Part shown: in pieces, positions 1 to 11,100 of the stretch
How the letters are laid out: every line of letters begins with the position of its first letter
Position numbering within the stretch: position 1 is the stretch's first letter
Source of the DNA: DCFW01 sp963790715
GTDB lineage: Bacteria; Bacteroidota; Bacteroidia; Bacteroidales; Bacteroidaceae
DNA length: 64,000 bases
Assembly (NCBI GenBank): GCA_963790715.1
Contig: CAWBPN010000018.1
Span: 1,116,001 to 1,180,000, forward strand
Reading direction: 5' to 3'
Notes under the pieces: model-generated
Database searches by the model: none
What the model was told of the DNA's origin: nothing
What the model saw: only the letters and a program-made list of their open reading frames with translations
Program-made: the position numbers and the translations under genes

Positions 1-694
1 AAACGCGCTCTGCCAAAGGTGTTACGCGGTCTTTACCGTCCCACTTTGGCAAAGACTCCATGTAATCTTTCATCGGATGAAAGTCGGCAATAAACGTAGA
101 TTCCACATGTCGGCGAATGTCGTTGTCCCAAACATTTACGCCGTTTTTGCGTGCATAGGTGCACATACTGTGAATTACTCGTTCCGTTATTTTGGCATAA
201 GGCTCATTACTGTTCAATAACCTGTATTCTGTTTGGTTGGTTATCTCATTGTGCCTCAGTTCATAACGGTTATTCATAAGCCACTCCATCTTGAATATTT
301 CCGAAGACGTTTTCTTCACATCCTCTGCTGTCGGTTTTGATTGCAGTTGAGCATTCACCTCTATTATATGAGGGTCGCGTTCTTCTATCTGCCTTACCTT
401 CTTTACAGGTGCAGAGTGTACTTCTTCGCCTTTGGCAGCCGGCGTTTTGCCCTTTTCTGCCTTTTCAGCCTCAGCCTTACTTATAGCCTCAATTGCTTGC
501 AGAGCCATGACGGTTCTATCGCCTGTCCAATTAGGTTGCTTTCTGATTATGATACAATTATTCGTTATATCATCCATAAACGATTCCATATAAGACAAAC
601 TTTTCATTGCCTCATCACCTTTTTTACTTGCTTCGGTCAACTTGTCGCACAAGGCAAAAAGATCTAACGCATTGAATTTCCTTTTTCCTATCAT
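1..694 (-). CDS. VapE/primase-helicase-like protein, N-terminal part (partial, runs off left edge)
   Basis: An open frame runs on the minus strand from an ATG at 692-694 to the window edge (231 codons, no stop). The N-terminal 100 residues are charged and helical. Near the edge it reads LPKWDGKDRVTPLAERV, which resembles the start of the VapE / DUF3874 helicase-like domain found in Bacteroidales mobile elements. Such proteins are D5/VapE-type P-loop ATPases tied to replication of integrative elements or phage-like islands; the ATPase motifs would lie beyond the edge. A well-formed Bacteroidetes promoter sits just upstream (755-785). The start is supported by the promoter and by the absence of an earlier in-frame ATG close by. 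Family assignment rests on a short motif, so function is tentative. Confidence 0.65.
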   Translation of the reverse strand, partial: MIGKRKFNALDLFALCDKLTEASKKGDEAMKSLSYMESFMDDITNNCIIIRKQPNWTGDRTVMALQAIEAISKAEAEKAEKGKTPAAKGEEVHSAPVKKVRQIEERDPHIIEVNAQLQSKPTAEDVKKTSSEIFKMEWLMNNRYELRHNEITNQTEYRLLNSNEPYAKITERVIHSMCTYARKNGVNVWDNDIRRHVESTFIADFHPMKDYMESLPKWDGKDRVTPLAERV

Positions 695-754
695 TTTCTT
701 TATTCTTTATTAATTCTTTATTTTTAAATTACCTTGAGCAGTAATTCCTTACCG

Positions 755-785
755 CAAAGATATAAAATTCAGACTGCGATGTCAA
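755..785 (-). promoter_or_regulatory. Bacteroidetes-type promoter for the VapE-like gene
   Basis: Read on the minus strand there is TTG at 785-783, exactly 20 nt, then TATCTTTG at 762-755. This matches the Bacteroides -33 TTG / -7 TAnnTTTG consensus. It lies about 60 nt upstream of the ATG at 694. Confidence 0.7.
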
Positions 786-1390
786 GTTTTTTATGAATTA
801 TTTTCCTGAAAACCTCAATGCATTTTGTTTTGTAAGTGCTATTCATGTTTCAGACAACCTCTATTCACAAGCAGTTTCAGCTGATTAGCTGAATAGTTGC
901 ATACTTCATCTAACAAAGAGGCATGCATGACACATTCAGTCCTAAAACATATTGTTAACGAGTAGATAGCTATTAACTTAATTCAAATTTCTGATTTTAA
1001 CTAAAAAAGGAAAAACACGCTGGGAAAGTTTTAATTTGTCCAAAAATCGCGAAAAATTATATTCATTTATTGCAATTATCGAAATGATGAAATTGCAAAA
1101 ACAACAACATCCGCATGAACAAAGTTTGCCTATGTCCGAATTTGGCATTTTTGTTGGCACGCTATCATATCTTAGCAGCATATCATTCCAATATTATATA
1201 TATATAACCATTGCAGCGCCATACTTTACAAATCATTAAAATATCTCTGCATCAGCGTTCGAAAAGCTCTGGCGGAGCATCGATTCCACAGTACGTTTAA
1301 TATATTTTTCCAGAGTGTTTCACGTCCAAACTGTGTATTTGTCGGACGTTTTGCCAGTGTTTCTCATACTGAAAATCAGCATAAAAAATT
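786..1390. other. Non-coding stretch between the VapE-like gene and the inverted-repeat block
   Basis: I see no credible gene. The short open frames at 978-1239 overlap each other on opposite strands and have no family-like features. Minor structure: a small palindrome at 876-893 (TTCAGCT, 4-nt loop, AGCTGAA) flanked by CTATTC at 861-866 and GAATAG at 891-896. A short ACGTCC / GGACGT inverted pair lies near 1321-1350. Confidence 0.5.
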
Positions 1391-1525
1391 TGACGCTACG
1401 TAAAATTTCAACTCACGCGTTATGAAAAAAAATCTGACGCTACGTAACTTTTTTTTTCACGGAGCGTGACTTTTTTTTCTATGCAGCGTGAGTTGAAAAA
1501 ACACGTACCGTCAGATTTTTTTTCA
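1391..1525. repeat. Interleaved inverted repeats and direct repeat, REP/MITE-like
   Basis: Three exact repeats are packed into 135 bp. Inverted repeat A is a 13-mer, TTTCAACTCACGC at 1406-1418, with its complement at 1486-1498. Inverted repeat B is a 17-mer, TGAAAAAAAATCTGACG at 1423-1439, with its complement at 1509-1525. The order A-B-A'-B' is interleaved rather than nested, so the two stems together would form a pseudoknot or compete with each other. A 13-bp direct repeat TGACGCTACGTAA occurs at 1391-1403 and, offset by one base into B, at 1435-1447. A-tracts and T-tracts alternate with CACGC/GCGTG words. No coding potential. Confidence 0.7.
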
Positions 1526-1815
1526 CGCGGCATTGTGTCTTTTCAAGTTCCAAATGTGATTTTTATTTTGTGCGTATGTTCTGAATAGTTCATTCTGTAC
1601 TGAATGGTTGAAGGTTTGCAGCCTTACAGCTGAAAATGCCAGTGAATAAAGCCGATCTGAAACCTGAAATGTTTGTTACAATTATAATATTTCTTGTATA
1701 ATATCATCAGTCTTCTTATTGCTTTTGTTGAATTTGAAGTGATAATGAAAAAAAGTGAATGAAATTTGATATATGAAAAATGAGTATTGTTATACTTTTG
1801 AGAAAAAATAATAAA
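1526..1815. other. Intergenic leader before the MBL-fold gene
   Basis: AT-rich sequence with no gene that I can support. I found no convincing TTG-N20-TAnnTTTG promoter here, although this or the repeat block upstream is where transcription of the PUL head gene should start. Confidence 0.4.
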
Positions 1816-2697
1816 ATGAAGATGAGGCTAAGATTATTATTGATGTCATTGATTATGATTTTCGGTTGTGAGAATATTAATTCAAGACAAAAATCAGATT
1901 TTACTTTATGGCAACTTCCATCCCAAATCAATACAATTGGGAATTCATACATCTTTCAGATGAATAATGGTCAAGTCGTTGTTATGGACGGAGGGGTGAA
2001 AGAGGAAACGCCATATTTAAGAGGTTTTTTGGCAGCGTTAGGCAATCAAGTGGATATATGGTTTGTTAGCCATCCTCACCCCGACCACATTGGTGCTTTA
2101 ACTGAAATATTGAACAAACCGAATGGAATTAAAATAAAGAAAATCTGTTTGTCAGAATTTTCTCAGGCTTTTCTTACATTGGAACCTCCTTATATGAAAG
2201 CGGCTAATGATTTCTATGATGCTCTTCATAAAAGTGGGATTCCTACTGAAAATATAATAAAAGCAGGAGGCGTAATTGTCGTTGATCGTACAAGATTTAA
2301 AATCTTATCTGTAAAGAATGAAAATATAAAGGTGAATCCATATAACAATTCATGTATGGTAATAAAAGTGTGGGATAAGAAAAAATCGATGCTCTTCTTA
2401 GCCGATAGTGGAAAAGAGGAAGGCGATAGTTTATTAAATGGACCGTTTAGAAAAGATTTGAATTGCGATTATTTACAGATGGCTCATCATGGACAGAGGG
2501 GAGTGAGTAAAGATTTTTATAGAACGATTAAGTTTAAAGCATGTTTGTGGCCGTCGCCGTCATGGGTATATAATAATGATGCGGGTAAAGGCTATAATAC
2601 TCATACGTTTGAAACGGTTGAGATTAGAAATCTGGTTGATTCTTTAGGTATACGAGATAATTATGTTAGTTGCAAAGGATTGTATAAAATTAAGTGA
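1816..2697 (+). CDS. MBL-fold metallohydrolase lipoprotein (ComEC/Rec2-type beta-lactamase fold)
   Basis: Predicted metal-dependent hydrolase of the metallo-beta-lactamase superfamily. The metal-binding signature SHPHPDHIG is present (H86, H88, D90, H91 counted from the chosen start), followed by a later LADSG acidic motif and AHHGQRG, as in ComEC-like MBL domains. The frame is open from an ATG at 1780, but the ATG at 1816 gives a normal N-terminus: basic residues, a hydrophobic core and a lipobox ending IFGC, with the lipid-modified cysteine near residue 18. It should therefore be an envelope lipoprotein. It is the first plus-strand gene, about 310 nt before the first SusC start, and may be the head of the PUL or an independent gene. 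The substrate is unknown; MBL-fold proteins act on phosphoesters, thioesters, lactams and nucleic acids. Confidence 0.75.
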   Translation: MKMRLRLLLMSLIMIFGCENINSRQKSDFTLWQLPSQINTIGNSYIFQMNNGQVVVMDGGVKEETPYLRGFLAALGNQVDIWFVSHPHPDHIGALTEILNKPNGIKIKKICLSEFSQAFLTLEPPYMKAANDFYDALHKSGIPTENIIKAGGVIVVDRTRFKILSVKNENIKVNPYNNSCMVIKVWDKKKSMLFLADSGKEEGDSLLNGPFRKDLNCDYLQMAHHGQRGVSKDFYRTIKFKACLWPSPSWVYNNDAGKGYNTHTFETVEIRNLVDSLGIRDNYVSCKGLYKIK

Positions 2698-3011
2698 GAA
2701 TATAGTAAGAAAGTAAGAATTATGCAATTATTTGGCTATATTACCATCGCTATTTGGCGTGAAATTATAAAATGAATACTTTTTGATAAATATTGACCAT
2801 TAATTGATACCGTTCTTATGTAATAAAAAAGAAATTTGTACTCGGTAAAACTTTAAAAGTAATTAATTATGAAAGACATTGAATGCGATACAATTGATAT
2901 ATTGTTTAGTAGTGCTTAACTCTTATATGGTTAATCTTAAGAGATAGTGAAAAAGATATGCTTTTTCTTTTTCTTATATTATTCCTATTTTATACTTTAA
3001 TTTCATTTATT

Positions 3012-6000
3012 ATGAAACAAAAAATAAAAATAATTATTAACAAGGAAACAAAATCATTTTTTGGAAACAGATTGGTAAATATTTTCCGGCTATCGTTTTT
3101 GGCATTGATGTTAGTATCAGGTCAAACATTTGCCCAATCTATGTTTGTCAAAGGAGTGGTTAAGGATCAAAATGGAGCTCCGGTGATTGGAGCATCAGTA
3201 GTTCAAAAAGGAGTTCCGACGAATGGAACTGTAACGGATCTCAATGGTGAATTTGAATTGAAGATCTCGAAAAGAACTACTTTAGTCGTATCTTTTGTAG
3301 GGTATGATAGTAAAGAGGTGGTAGCAGTTCCAAATACGACTTTGCAAGTTGTATTAAATGAAAATGAAAAAACATTAGGAGATGTAGTTGTTGTGGGATA
3401 TGGTACTCAAAAAAGAGTTTCTGTTACAGGTGCTATATCAACTGTGAATACTGAAGATTTGAAAAAAAGTTCTGCAGCAAGTTTCGATAATGCACTGGCC
3501 GGTCGTGTTACAGGTTTAATTTCCACACAAACAGGTGGAGGACAACCTGGTGTTGATGGTGCTGATTTATATTTACGTGGAGCTTCTACTTTAAATGGAG
3601 CAACACCTTTAATATTAGTTGACGGAATACAACGTAGTGATATCTTGTCGGAAATTGATCCTAATGAAGTCGAAAGTGTATCTGTTTTAAAAGATGCTTC
3701 AGCCACGGCTGTGTTCGGTGTCCGTGGTGCTAACGGTGTAATTATTATTACGACTAAACGAGGCACAATAGGTAAGCCTCATATTTCCGCAAGTGTAACA
3801 CAAAGTTATACCTCATTTTGTAAGATTGATTCTCGTGTACATTCATGGGATTATATGTCATTGAAGAATGAAGCATTGGAAAATGATGGAATGGCTGCTG
3901 AATACAGTGATGATGTGATAGCAAAGTTTAAGAACCCCTTATGGGGATTAAGTACTTCTGATTCTAATTATGCTCAGGAAGTTACCGCTCGTAAGTATTT
4001 GTACTGCGATCATTATTGGATGAAAGATTTTTTTAGAACATATACTCCTCAGACAAAAGCAAATGTCAATGTTTCAGGTGGAACGGATAAGTTTTCATAT
4101 TTCATAAATGCCGGATATATTCATCAAGGAGGAAATCTTAAAACTGAATCGAAAGACCAATTAGGTTATGATCCTTCTTCATATATGAATAGATGGAACT
4201 TCCGTTCTAATATGGATTATAAAATTACGAATTCTCTCAAAGCTCAATTAAATATCGGCTCTTATATACAATCGGTTAATATGCCTTCTAATACAACTCC
4301 AGACGGATCGGCAACAATGCAAGATATTTTTTATCAAGCGCAATTTATGATGCCATGCCAGGCTGGACCGGTTACTATTGATGGGTATGGTGTACCTACA
4401 GGATTAGTAGTTAGTGCGGATAATATGTATAGACCTCCGTTTGATATGATAAACAGAAGAGGTTTCCATCATTATACTCATGTAAATATTGCATCGCAAT
4501 TTATTTTAGATTGGGATTTAAGTAAATTAGTGACTAAAGGATTGAGCATGAAAGGAATGATTTCTTATGATAGTTATGGGTACACGGCACAAGAGGGTAC
4601 GAAGAGTGAAATAACTTATCATGTTATTCCTGATTATAATAATGGAACTTTTGTTTATTCTTTGGATAATTCTTCTGCAGAAAAGGCTTTATCTATTGCT
4701 CGCGGATTCGGCTCAAACTATTTAATTAATGCTCAAGCTTCTATCAATTATCATCGCGTATTCGGATCAAAACATGATATTGGAGCCATGATACTTGGAC
4801 AACGTGATTATTGGGAGTCAGGAGCTCAAATTCCATTTAATGTCATTGGTCTTTCCGGACGTGCTACATATGCTTATGACCAACGTTATTTGGCCGAATT
4901 TGATATGGGCTATAACGGTTCCGAGCAATTCGCTCCTTCAAAACGTTTTGGGTTCTTTCCTGCCTTTTCTTTTGGATGGATAATAAGTAATGAATCATTT
5001 ATGAAAAACTATAAATGGCTTGATAATTTGAAATTGCGTTATTCCAATGGTAAAGTAGGTAATGATCAGATGGGTAGTGATCGCTTTTTATACCAAGATA
5101 ATATACAAGTTTCTACATCAAGTTATGTTGGTGGATTAGGTACGTCAAGTATACGATCTATTTCAGAGGGGCTTTTAGGTAATAAAAACATTACTTGGGA
5201 AGTAGCTCATAAACAAAATTTTGGAATTGATATAAGTATATTTAAATCATTGTCTCTTTCTTTGGACTATTTTAATGAAAAGAGATCTCACATTTTAATC
5301 ACTAGGCAATCTATACCAATATATCAAGGAACAGATTTAGATAATATTCCTAAAGAAAATATCGGTAAAATGGATAATCACGGTATTGAAGGTGAAATAA
5401 CTTATAATAAACAGATAACAAAAGATTGGCATGTTCAATTTAAGGGAAATTATGCTTTAAATAAGAATAAAGTTACTTTTTATGATGAGGTACAAAGATC
5501 ATCTGATTATTCTTGTCCATACCAAGTACAAGGATATTCATTGGGACAATGCTTTGGATATAAAATAGATCGTTCATCAAATGATGGATATTATGTATCG
5601 CAAGATGAAATTAAAAATAGTGGATTGACATATTCTTTTGGTACGCCACGTCCGGGTGATTTCAAATACGTTGATGAAAATAAAGATGGAGTAATAGATG
5701 TGAAGGATGAAGTCCCAATTAAGTATTCTAGTGTTCCAGGCATTAATTACGGGTTCAGTTTTGCTACTACTTATAAAGGCTTTGATTTTTCTATTTTCTT
5801 CCAAGGATTGGCTCATTATTCAAAATATTATTCAGGAGAAGGTGTTTTTGAAAATGCAGTAACCAGTGGCTATTATTTTAAATATCAGCGTACGGCATGG
5901 ACACAACAACGGTGGGCAAATCATGAAAAAATAACTTATCCTGCTTTGACTTCAACTCACGATATAAGTCAGCAGCCTAATGATTTCTTTGTACAAAACA

Positions 6001-6218
6001 GAGGATTCTTGCGTTTGAAAGATATTGAATTTGGGTATACACTTCCAAAAAATGCTTTACATTTTATGGGTGTAACATCTTGTCGTTTCTTTTTTGGAGG
6101 ACAGAATCTTTATTGCTGGAATCATTTGCATACTGATCATCTTGATCCTGAACAGAGTAATCCGGCAGGATATCCGATCACTAAAATGTTTAATTTGGGC
6201 TTAAATGTTAATTTCTAA
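3012..6218 (+). CDS. SusC/RagA-family TonB-dependent outer-membrane transporter (first pair)
   Basis: Outer-membrane importer of oligosaccharides that works with the SusD lipoprotein immediately downstream. The start at 3012 (MKQKIK) gives a basic leader and a signal sequence ending FAQS; the frame is open from 2958, but that adds an unlikely hydrophobic stretch. Domains in order: a carboxypeptidase-regulatory-like domain (VKGVVKDQNGAPVIGASV), a SusC TonB-box region with GDVVVVGYGTQKR, a plug domain (LILVDGIQ, VSVLKDASATAVFGVRGANG) and a long beta-barrel ending in NLGLNVNF. A calcium-loop-like DENKDGVID lies near the C-terminus. Length of about 1,070 residues is typical for SusC. Twelve nucleotides separate it from susD. 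A member of this family at the start of a PUL implies import of glycan fragments for the enzymes downstream. Confidence 0.95.
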   Translation: MKQKIKIIINKETKSFFGNRLVNIFRLSFLALMLVSGQTFAQSMFVKGVVKDQNGAPVIGASVVQKGVPTNGTVTDLNGEFELKISKRTTLVVSFVGYDSKEVVAVPNTTLQVVLNENEKTLGDVVVVGYGTQKRVSVTGAISTVNTEDLKKSSAASFDNALAGRVTGLISTQTGGGQPGVDGADLYLRGASTLNGATPLILVDGIQRSDILSEIDPNEVESVSVLKDASATAVFGVRGANGVIIITTKRGTIGKPHISASVTQSYTSFCKIDSRVHSWDYMSLKNEALENDGMAAEYSDDVIAKFKNPLWGLSTSDSNYAQEVTARKYLYCDHYWMKDFFRTYTPQTKANVNVSGGTDKFSYFINAGYIHQGGNLKTESKDQLGYDPSSYMNRWNFRSNMDYKITNSLKAQLNIGSYIQSVNMPSNTTPDGSATMQDIFYQAQFMMPCQAGPVTIDGYGVPTGLVVSADNMYRPPFDMINRRGFHHYTHVNIASQFILDWDLSKLVTKGLSMKGMISYDSYGYTAQEGTKSEITYHVIPDYNNGTFVYSLDNSSAEKALSIARGFGSNYLINAQASINYHRVFGSKHDIGAMILGQRDYWESGAQIPFNVIGLSGRATYAYDQRYLAEFDMGYNGSEQFAPSKRFGFFPAFSFGWIISNESFMKNYKWLDNLKLRYSNGKVGNDQMGSDRFLYQDNIQVSTSSYVGGLGTSSIRSISEGLLGNKNITWEVAHKQNFGIDISIFKSLSLSLDYFNEKRSHILITRQSIPIYQGTDLDNIPKENIGKMDNHGIEGEITYNKQITKDWHVQFKGNYALNKNKVTFYDEVQRSSDYSCPYQVQGYSLGQCFGYKIDRSSNDGYYVSQDEIKNSGLTYSFGTPRPGDFKYVDENKDGVIDVKDEVPIKYSSVPGINYGFSFATTYKGFDFSIFFQGLAHYSKYYSGEGVFENAVTSGYYFKYQRTAWTQQRWANHEKITYPALTSTHDISQQPNDFFVQNRGFLRLKDIEFGYTLPKNALHFMGVTSCRFFFGGQNLYCWNHLHTDHLDPEQSNPAGYPITKMFNLGLNVNF

Positions 6219-6230
6219 ATAATTAATATC

Positions 6231-8153
6231 ATGAGATATAAAAGTTTATATATACTATTATTTATAGTTTTGTGTGGTGTTTTTTCTTCATGCAGTAGTG
6301 AATTGGATCAGGCTCCTGCAGGAAAATTATCTTTGGATGATATTTGGAAAGATAATGACAAAGTTTCTGCTTATTTAAATACATGTTATAAAAATATGAC
6401 CGGCAAGGGTGATATGTATTATTATTGGGAACGTGGACCTGTATGTTGGTGTGACGAAGCTTGGGATGCTGATGATATAGATGTAAATTGGGTTTTTTCT
6501 TCACGTTTCTATAGAGGAGATGCTACTGCGGACGATTTTCCGGGTTGGACTGTGCAAGATGAAGCAAATAACTCACATTTCTATACTCGATATTTTGAGT
6601 CGATTCATGATTGTGCGTATTTTTTGCAACACATTGATAATGCTACTGTTACCAATGTGAGTGATCGTTCTCGTTGGAAAGCGGAGGCACATTTGTTGCG
6701 TGCATATTATTATGAGGAGCTGTTAAGATGGCTTGGATGCGGTTTACCGCTTGAGAAAACTCCTTTCAGTTATGATCAGGATTTTTCAAAGTTGAAGCAA
6801 CCAAGTTATTATGAAACGGTAAAGTTTATTACGGCTGATTGTGATTCCGCCTTAGCTTGTCCTGATTTACCATGGAGAATTACTACTTCATCCGAAAGCG
6901 GACGATTACCCAAATCGTTGGCTTGTGCAATTAAATCTCGTATGATGCTTTATGCCGCAAGTCCGCTCTATTGTGGAAGTAATAATTATTGGTCTGAAGC
7001 ATATACTACAACAAAAGCATCGTTGGATACATTACGTGCCCAAGGATATGCATTGTATAACACCTTAACCAATTCAGGAACTTTTTATACAAAATATAGT
7101 TATTTCGGCCCTGATAATTATTCATTGTCCAAAATATCGGCAATGCTGAATGAATATTTTTGTACTGCTGCTGACTATTCTTCAACTCCTAGGGATAAAG
7201 AAACAATTTTTCAATCCAGATTTGGGTCATCAGATGGTTTTACAGTAGAAGGCATAGGGGCTCAACATGGTTTTAAGTCCGGTGCATGTCCGTCTCAGGA
7301 ATTAGTTGATTGCTTTAATACAATTGATGGACAATCGGTTCTTGATTTAAGTAAACCTTATAATGATGAAGAAACCCATCTGACCCCGAATTATAATCAA
7401 AGCAATACATTGTATAATCCACAAGATCCATATAAAAATAGAGATCCACGTTTTTATGCTGATATTTATTATAATGGATCAAAACGATATTGCTGGTGGC
7501 CTTTTGATGAGGTGTCACAATCGTATGAAAATTATCCAGGTAAGAGTGGATTTAGAACACGTTCTGTGATGACTTATGTCGGTGAACCTGTAACAGGCTA
7601 TTCAGCAACAAGTAGAACAAAGACCCGTACCGGTTATTATATCAGAAAATATATAACGCCAATTGCTAGCGATAATAATGGAAGCGGGCACGGAGAAGTG
7701 AATTTTAAAGAGTTTAGATTTGCTGAAATGCTTTTGAATTTTGCCGAAGCAGCAGCGGAAACTGGGCAGCATGATGATGAAGCTATTGAAGCTGTCAATG
7801 AAGTTCGTGAAAGAGCCGGTATGCCCGATTTACCTTCTTCTCTAACAGGACAAGCACTTTTGAATAGAATTTATAATGAAAGGCGAGTAGAATTTGCTTT
7901 GGAAGAGCAGCGTTTTTTTGATGTTCGTAGATTGCATAAACCTGATGAAGATCTTTCTACTACAGACAAATGGATAACGGCTGTCAAAATAACAAGAAAT
8001 TCTGATGGAACGTTTACATACGATCGGCAACAAGTTAATGGAACTCAACGTCAATGTTGGTCTAACAAATGGTTAAAGTGGCCATTCCCGGCTGATGATA
8101 TAAATAAGATTAAAGCCGCTACTGGAGATAATTGGCAGAATCCAGGTTGGTAA
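6231..8153 (+). CDS. SusD/RagB-family surface glycan-binding lipoprotein (first pair)
   Basis: Surface lipoprotein that caps the SusC barrel and binds the glycan. The N-terminus MRYKSLYILLFIVLCGVFSS is a type II signal with the acylated cysteine in SSCSSELDQAP. The body has the helical TPR-like SusD fold (for example RWKAEAHLLRAYYYEELLR) and the late conserved block FAEMLLNFAEAAAETG ... VNEVRERAGMPDLP, then YNERRVEFALEEQRFFDVRR. The C-terminus DNWQNPGW is the common SusD ending. At 640 residues it is slightly long for the family. It lies 12 nt behind its SusC and 30 nt ahead of the second SusC, so the two pairs are probably co-transcribed. Confidence 0.95.
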   Translation: MRYKSLYILLFIVLCGVFSSCSSELDQAPAGKLSLDDIWKDNDKVSAYLNTCYKNMTGKGDMYYYWERGPVCWCDEAWDADDIDVNWVFSSRFYRGDATADDFPGWTVQDEANNSHFYTRYFESIHDCAYFLQHIDNATVTNVSDRSRWKAEAHLLRAYYYEELLRWLGCGLPLEKTPFSYDQDFSKLKQPSYYETVKFITADCDSALACPDLPWRITTSSESGRLPKSLACAIKSRMMLYAASPLYCGSNNYWSEAYTTTKASLDTLRAQGYALYNTLTNSGTFYTKYSYFGPDNYSLSKISAMLNEYFCTAADYSSTPRDKETIFQSRFGSSDGFTVEGIGAQHGFKSGACPSQELVDCFNTIDGQSVLDLSKPYNDEETHLTPNYNQSNTLYNPQDPYKNRDPRFYADIYYNGSKRYCWWPFDEVSQSYENYPGKSGFRTRSVMTYVGEPVTGYSATSRTKTRTGYYIRKYITPIASDNNGSGHGEVNFKEFRFAEMLLNFAEAAAETGQHDDEAIEAVNEVRERAGMPDLPSSLTGQALLNRIYNERRVEFALEEQRFFDVRRLHKPDEDLSTTDKWITAVKITRNSDGTFTYDRQQVNGTQRQCWSNKWLKWPFPADDINKIKAATGDNWQNPGW

Positions 8154-8183
8154 TGAAGTTTTATCTGTAAAATAAGCAAAATT

Positions 8184-11100
8184 ATGATAAAGAAAAAATA
8201 TATAAGTGTACTTATGCTACTATTGCTGGTCGCATTACCTTCATTAGCGCAGGATATAAGTACAAGTGGCACAGTTAAAGATTCTAATGGCAACCCATTG
8301 GTTGGCGTCGTTGTTTCTTCGGAAGATGGAACTAAGAAAGGACTAACTGATATAGAAGGTCGTTTTACTGTATCGTCTAATATTGGCGATAGATCTTTTA
8401 TTTTCTCTTTGCTTGGATATAAGGATGTCAAAGAAAAGTTGAAAGATAAAATGGAAGTAACCCTTGAATCTGATATTAGTAAAAGGGACGAAAATATTGA
8501 ATTAGGCTATACTTCAATGAAAAAAGAAGATTTTTCCGGAGCTGCTTCAACGGTATATTCAAATCAATTATCTAAAGCTCCTGTTCCAAATCTTACACAA
8601 ACATTCGCAGGAAATTTCCCCGGATTAATAACGCATGAAACATATAGCGAAGTAGGTCGTACATCGTATGATTTACATGTCAGAGGGCTATCTGATATGC
8701 ATGGTAACGGTCCGCTTTATGTTATTGATGGGGTGGTTTGTTGTCCTGGAACTTGGTCATATAATATTCCGTATATTTCTGCAGATGAAATAAAATCGAT
8801 TACTGTATTAAAGGATGCTGCTTCTGAAGCTATTTATGGAACTGAAGGAGCAAGCGGAGTTATTGTTATTACTACAAAGCGAGGTGTTCCGGGTAAAATG
8901 AGAGTTGATTGTAATGTCGAAGAATCATTGCAACAAGTTACGACAAAGCCGACTTTTATAAATTCTGCCGAGTATGCTACACTTCGTAATGAAGCCGCTT
9001 ACAATGATGGATTAGGAAAAAATTACTTTTTCTCAGATGATGATATACAGAAATATAGGACAGGTGCTGATCCGTATTTGTATCCTAATACTAATTGGAG
9101 GGCGATGTTTATGAAAAACTTTGTACAAATGCAACGTGTTGGAATAAATGTGTCTGGAGGTAATGATATAATAACCTATTTTTCAAACGTAAACACTATG
9201 CATTGTGATGGTCCATATAAAACGAATTCGAATAATGAGACAGAATCAAGTAATAATAAATATAATCCTAATAATGAATGGTGGTGGTTTAATTTCAGAA
9301 CGAATCTGGATTTAAAAATAACCAGCTTTTTAGGAGCATATTTGAATTTAGCCGGTAATATTAAGAAAGAACATACACCAGGTGGTGGGTATTTAAGTGA
9401 TATATATCCTCATATGTTTACTATGCCGTCTACTGTTTATGGCCCTGTAACTCCGGTAATACAGGATGTAAAAGATCCTGATTATCCTACAAATGAAGTA
9501 ATTGTTACTCAAAAAGAAAATGATTCTCCATTTGGCTTGATTAATCGCACAGGTTATGATAATAACACAGTAACTAATATATATGCCGATTTTGGATTAA
9601 AAGCCTATCTGGATTTTATATTAAAAGGGTTAAGCTTGTCTGGAGATGTATCATATATGTCAAATACAGTAAATTCTCTCAATACTGAAAAGGATTATAG
9701 ACGCTATCAAAGAGACGTTAATGCTTCAGGATTTGATTTTGTGAGAAAAGGGACTACCGATGATACTAATTTGAGTTACAGTCGCAGTTCAAGAGAGTAT
9801 TATGATTTGTATTATAGAGGGAAAATGGATTATCAATTAAGTATGGGTGATCATCATTTTAATGCAACTGCTTATTCATTTTATTTACGTTATGAGAATA
9901 ATGCTAATCTACCATATACTCATGTTACATCCGGCGTAGATGCTGCATATAATTATGCTAATAGATATGCCTTAAGATTGGATTGGGGATATTCAGGAAG
10001 TGAGCAATATATAAGTAGAAACAGGTGGACTTCAACTCCTGCTGCATCAGCAGCCTGGATTATTTCAAATGAGTCATTCATGAAAAATGTTCTTCCTATA
10101 AGTTTGGCTAAATTAAGGGTGTCTTATGGTTGGACAGCGAATCAAAATAATGGTTTAGACCGATATTCTTATGAGGACAATGTTACAGTAGGTAGTGGTG
10201 GTCCAATAGGTTCTTTACAATATATTGTAAGTGAGAATTCTATAGGTAACCCAAACTTAAAAGCAGAAAAAACAAAAAAAGTCAACTTTGGCTTTGACCT
10301 TGGACTATTTAATTGGGTCAATTTATCTGCTGATATATTTAAAGAAAAATTGAATAATGCTGTTATAAGTGCTTCTACATCAGTACCTTCTTATCAAGGA
10401 ATTGATTTGGGTGATTATCCATCAACAAATGCAGGTTCTTTTGAAAATAAAGGATATGAAATTGAGCTTTCTGTTGGAAAATCTTTTAAAGATTTTGAAT
10501 TTAATGTAGGAGGTTATATGGCATATAATAAAAACAAAGTAATTAATAACGGTGAGGTATATAAAGGATCAGATTATGCATATCCATATCATAGTCAAGG
10601 CTTTTCCTATGGACAAACTTTTGGTTATGTAGTTGATAAAAGTAATGGTAATGGTTTTTATAATTTCCAAAATGAGATCAGTAATGGTCCGACATATTCA
10701 TTTGGAACACCGAGGGTAGGAGATTTAAAATATAAAGATTTGAATCATGATGGAGTTATTGATCAAAAGGATCAAGCTCCGATAACTCATGGATCGCTTC
10801 CTAATTATACGTATGGCATTAATGGCTATGTTAGATATAAATCTTTTGATTTGAGTTTTTTGTTCGATGGCGTAGGGAGATGGAACTCATATTATTCCGG
10901 TATGGGAGTATGGGATAATAGCTATGATGGTGTGTATGGATCTTTACATGAGCATGCTTGGACGGTGGAACGTTGGAATAATGGAGAGAAAATAACCTCT
11001 CCTGCACTTTCTACTCAAACATCAACCAATTATCAAAGTAGCGATTATTACGTATATGATCGTTCTTATTTAAGACTTAAAACATTAGAGATAGGTTATA

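Noticed and set aside
341..667. 108-residue plus-strand open frame
   Set aside because: It is the antisense shadow of the VapE-like gene, which has a good promoter and domain-like sequence on the minus strand.
978..1239. Two overlapping short open frames on opposite strands
   Set aside because: No family resemblance, no promoter and AT-rich composition; treated as chance.
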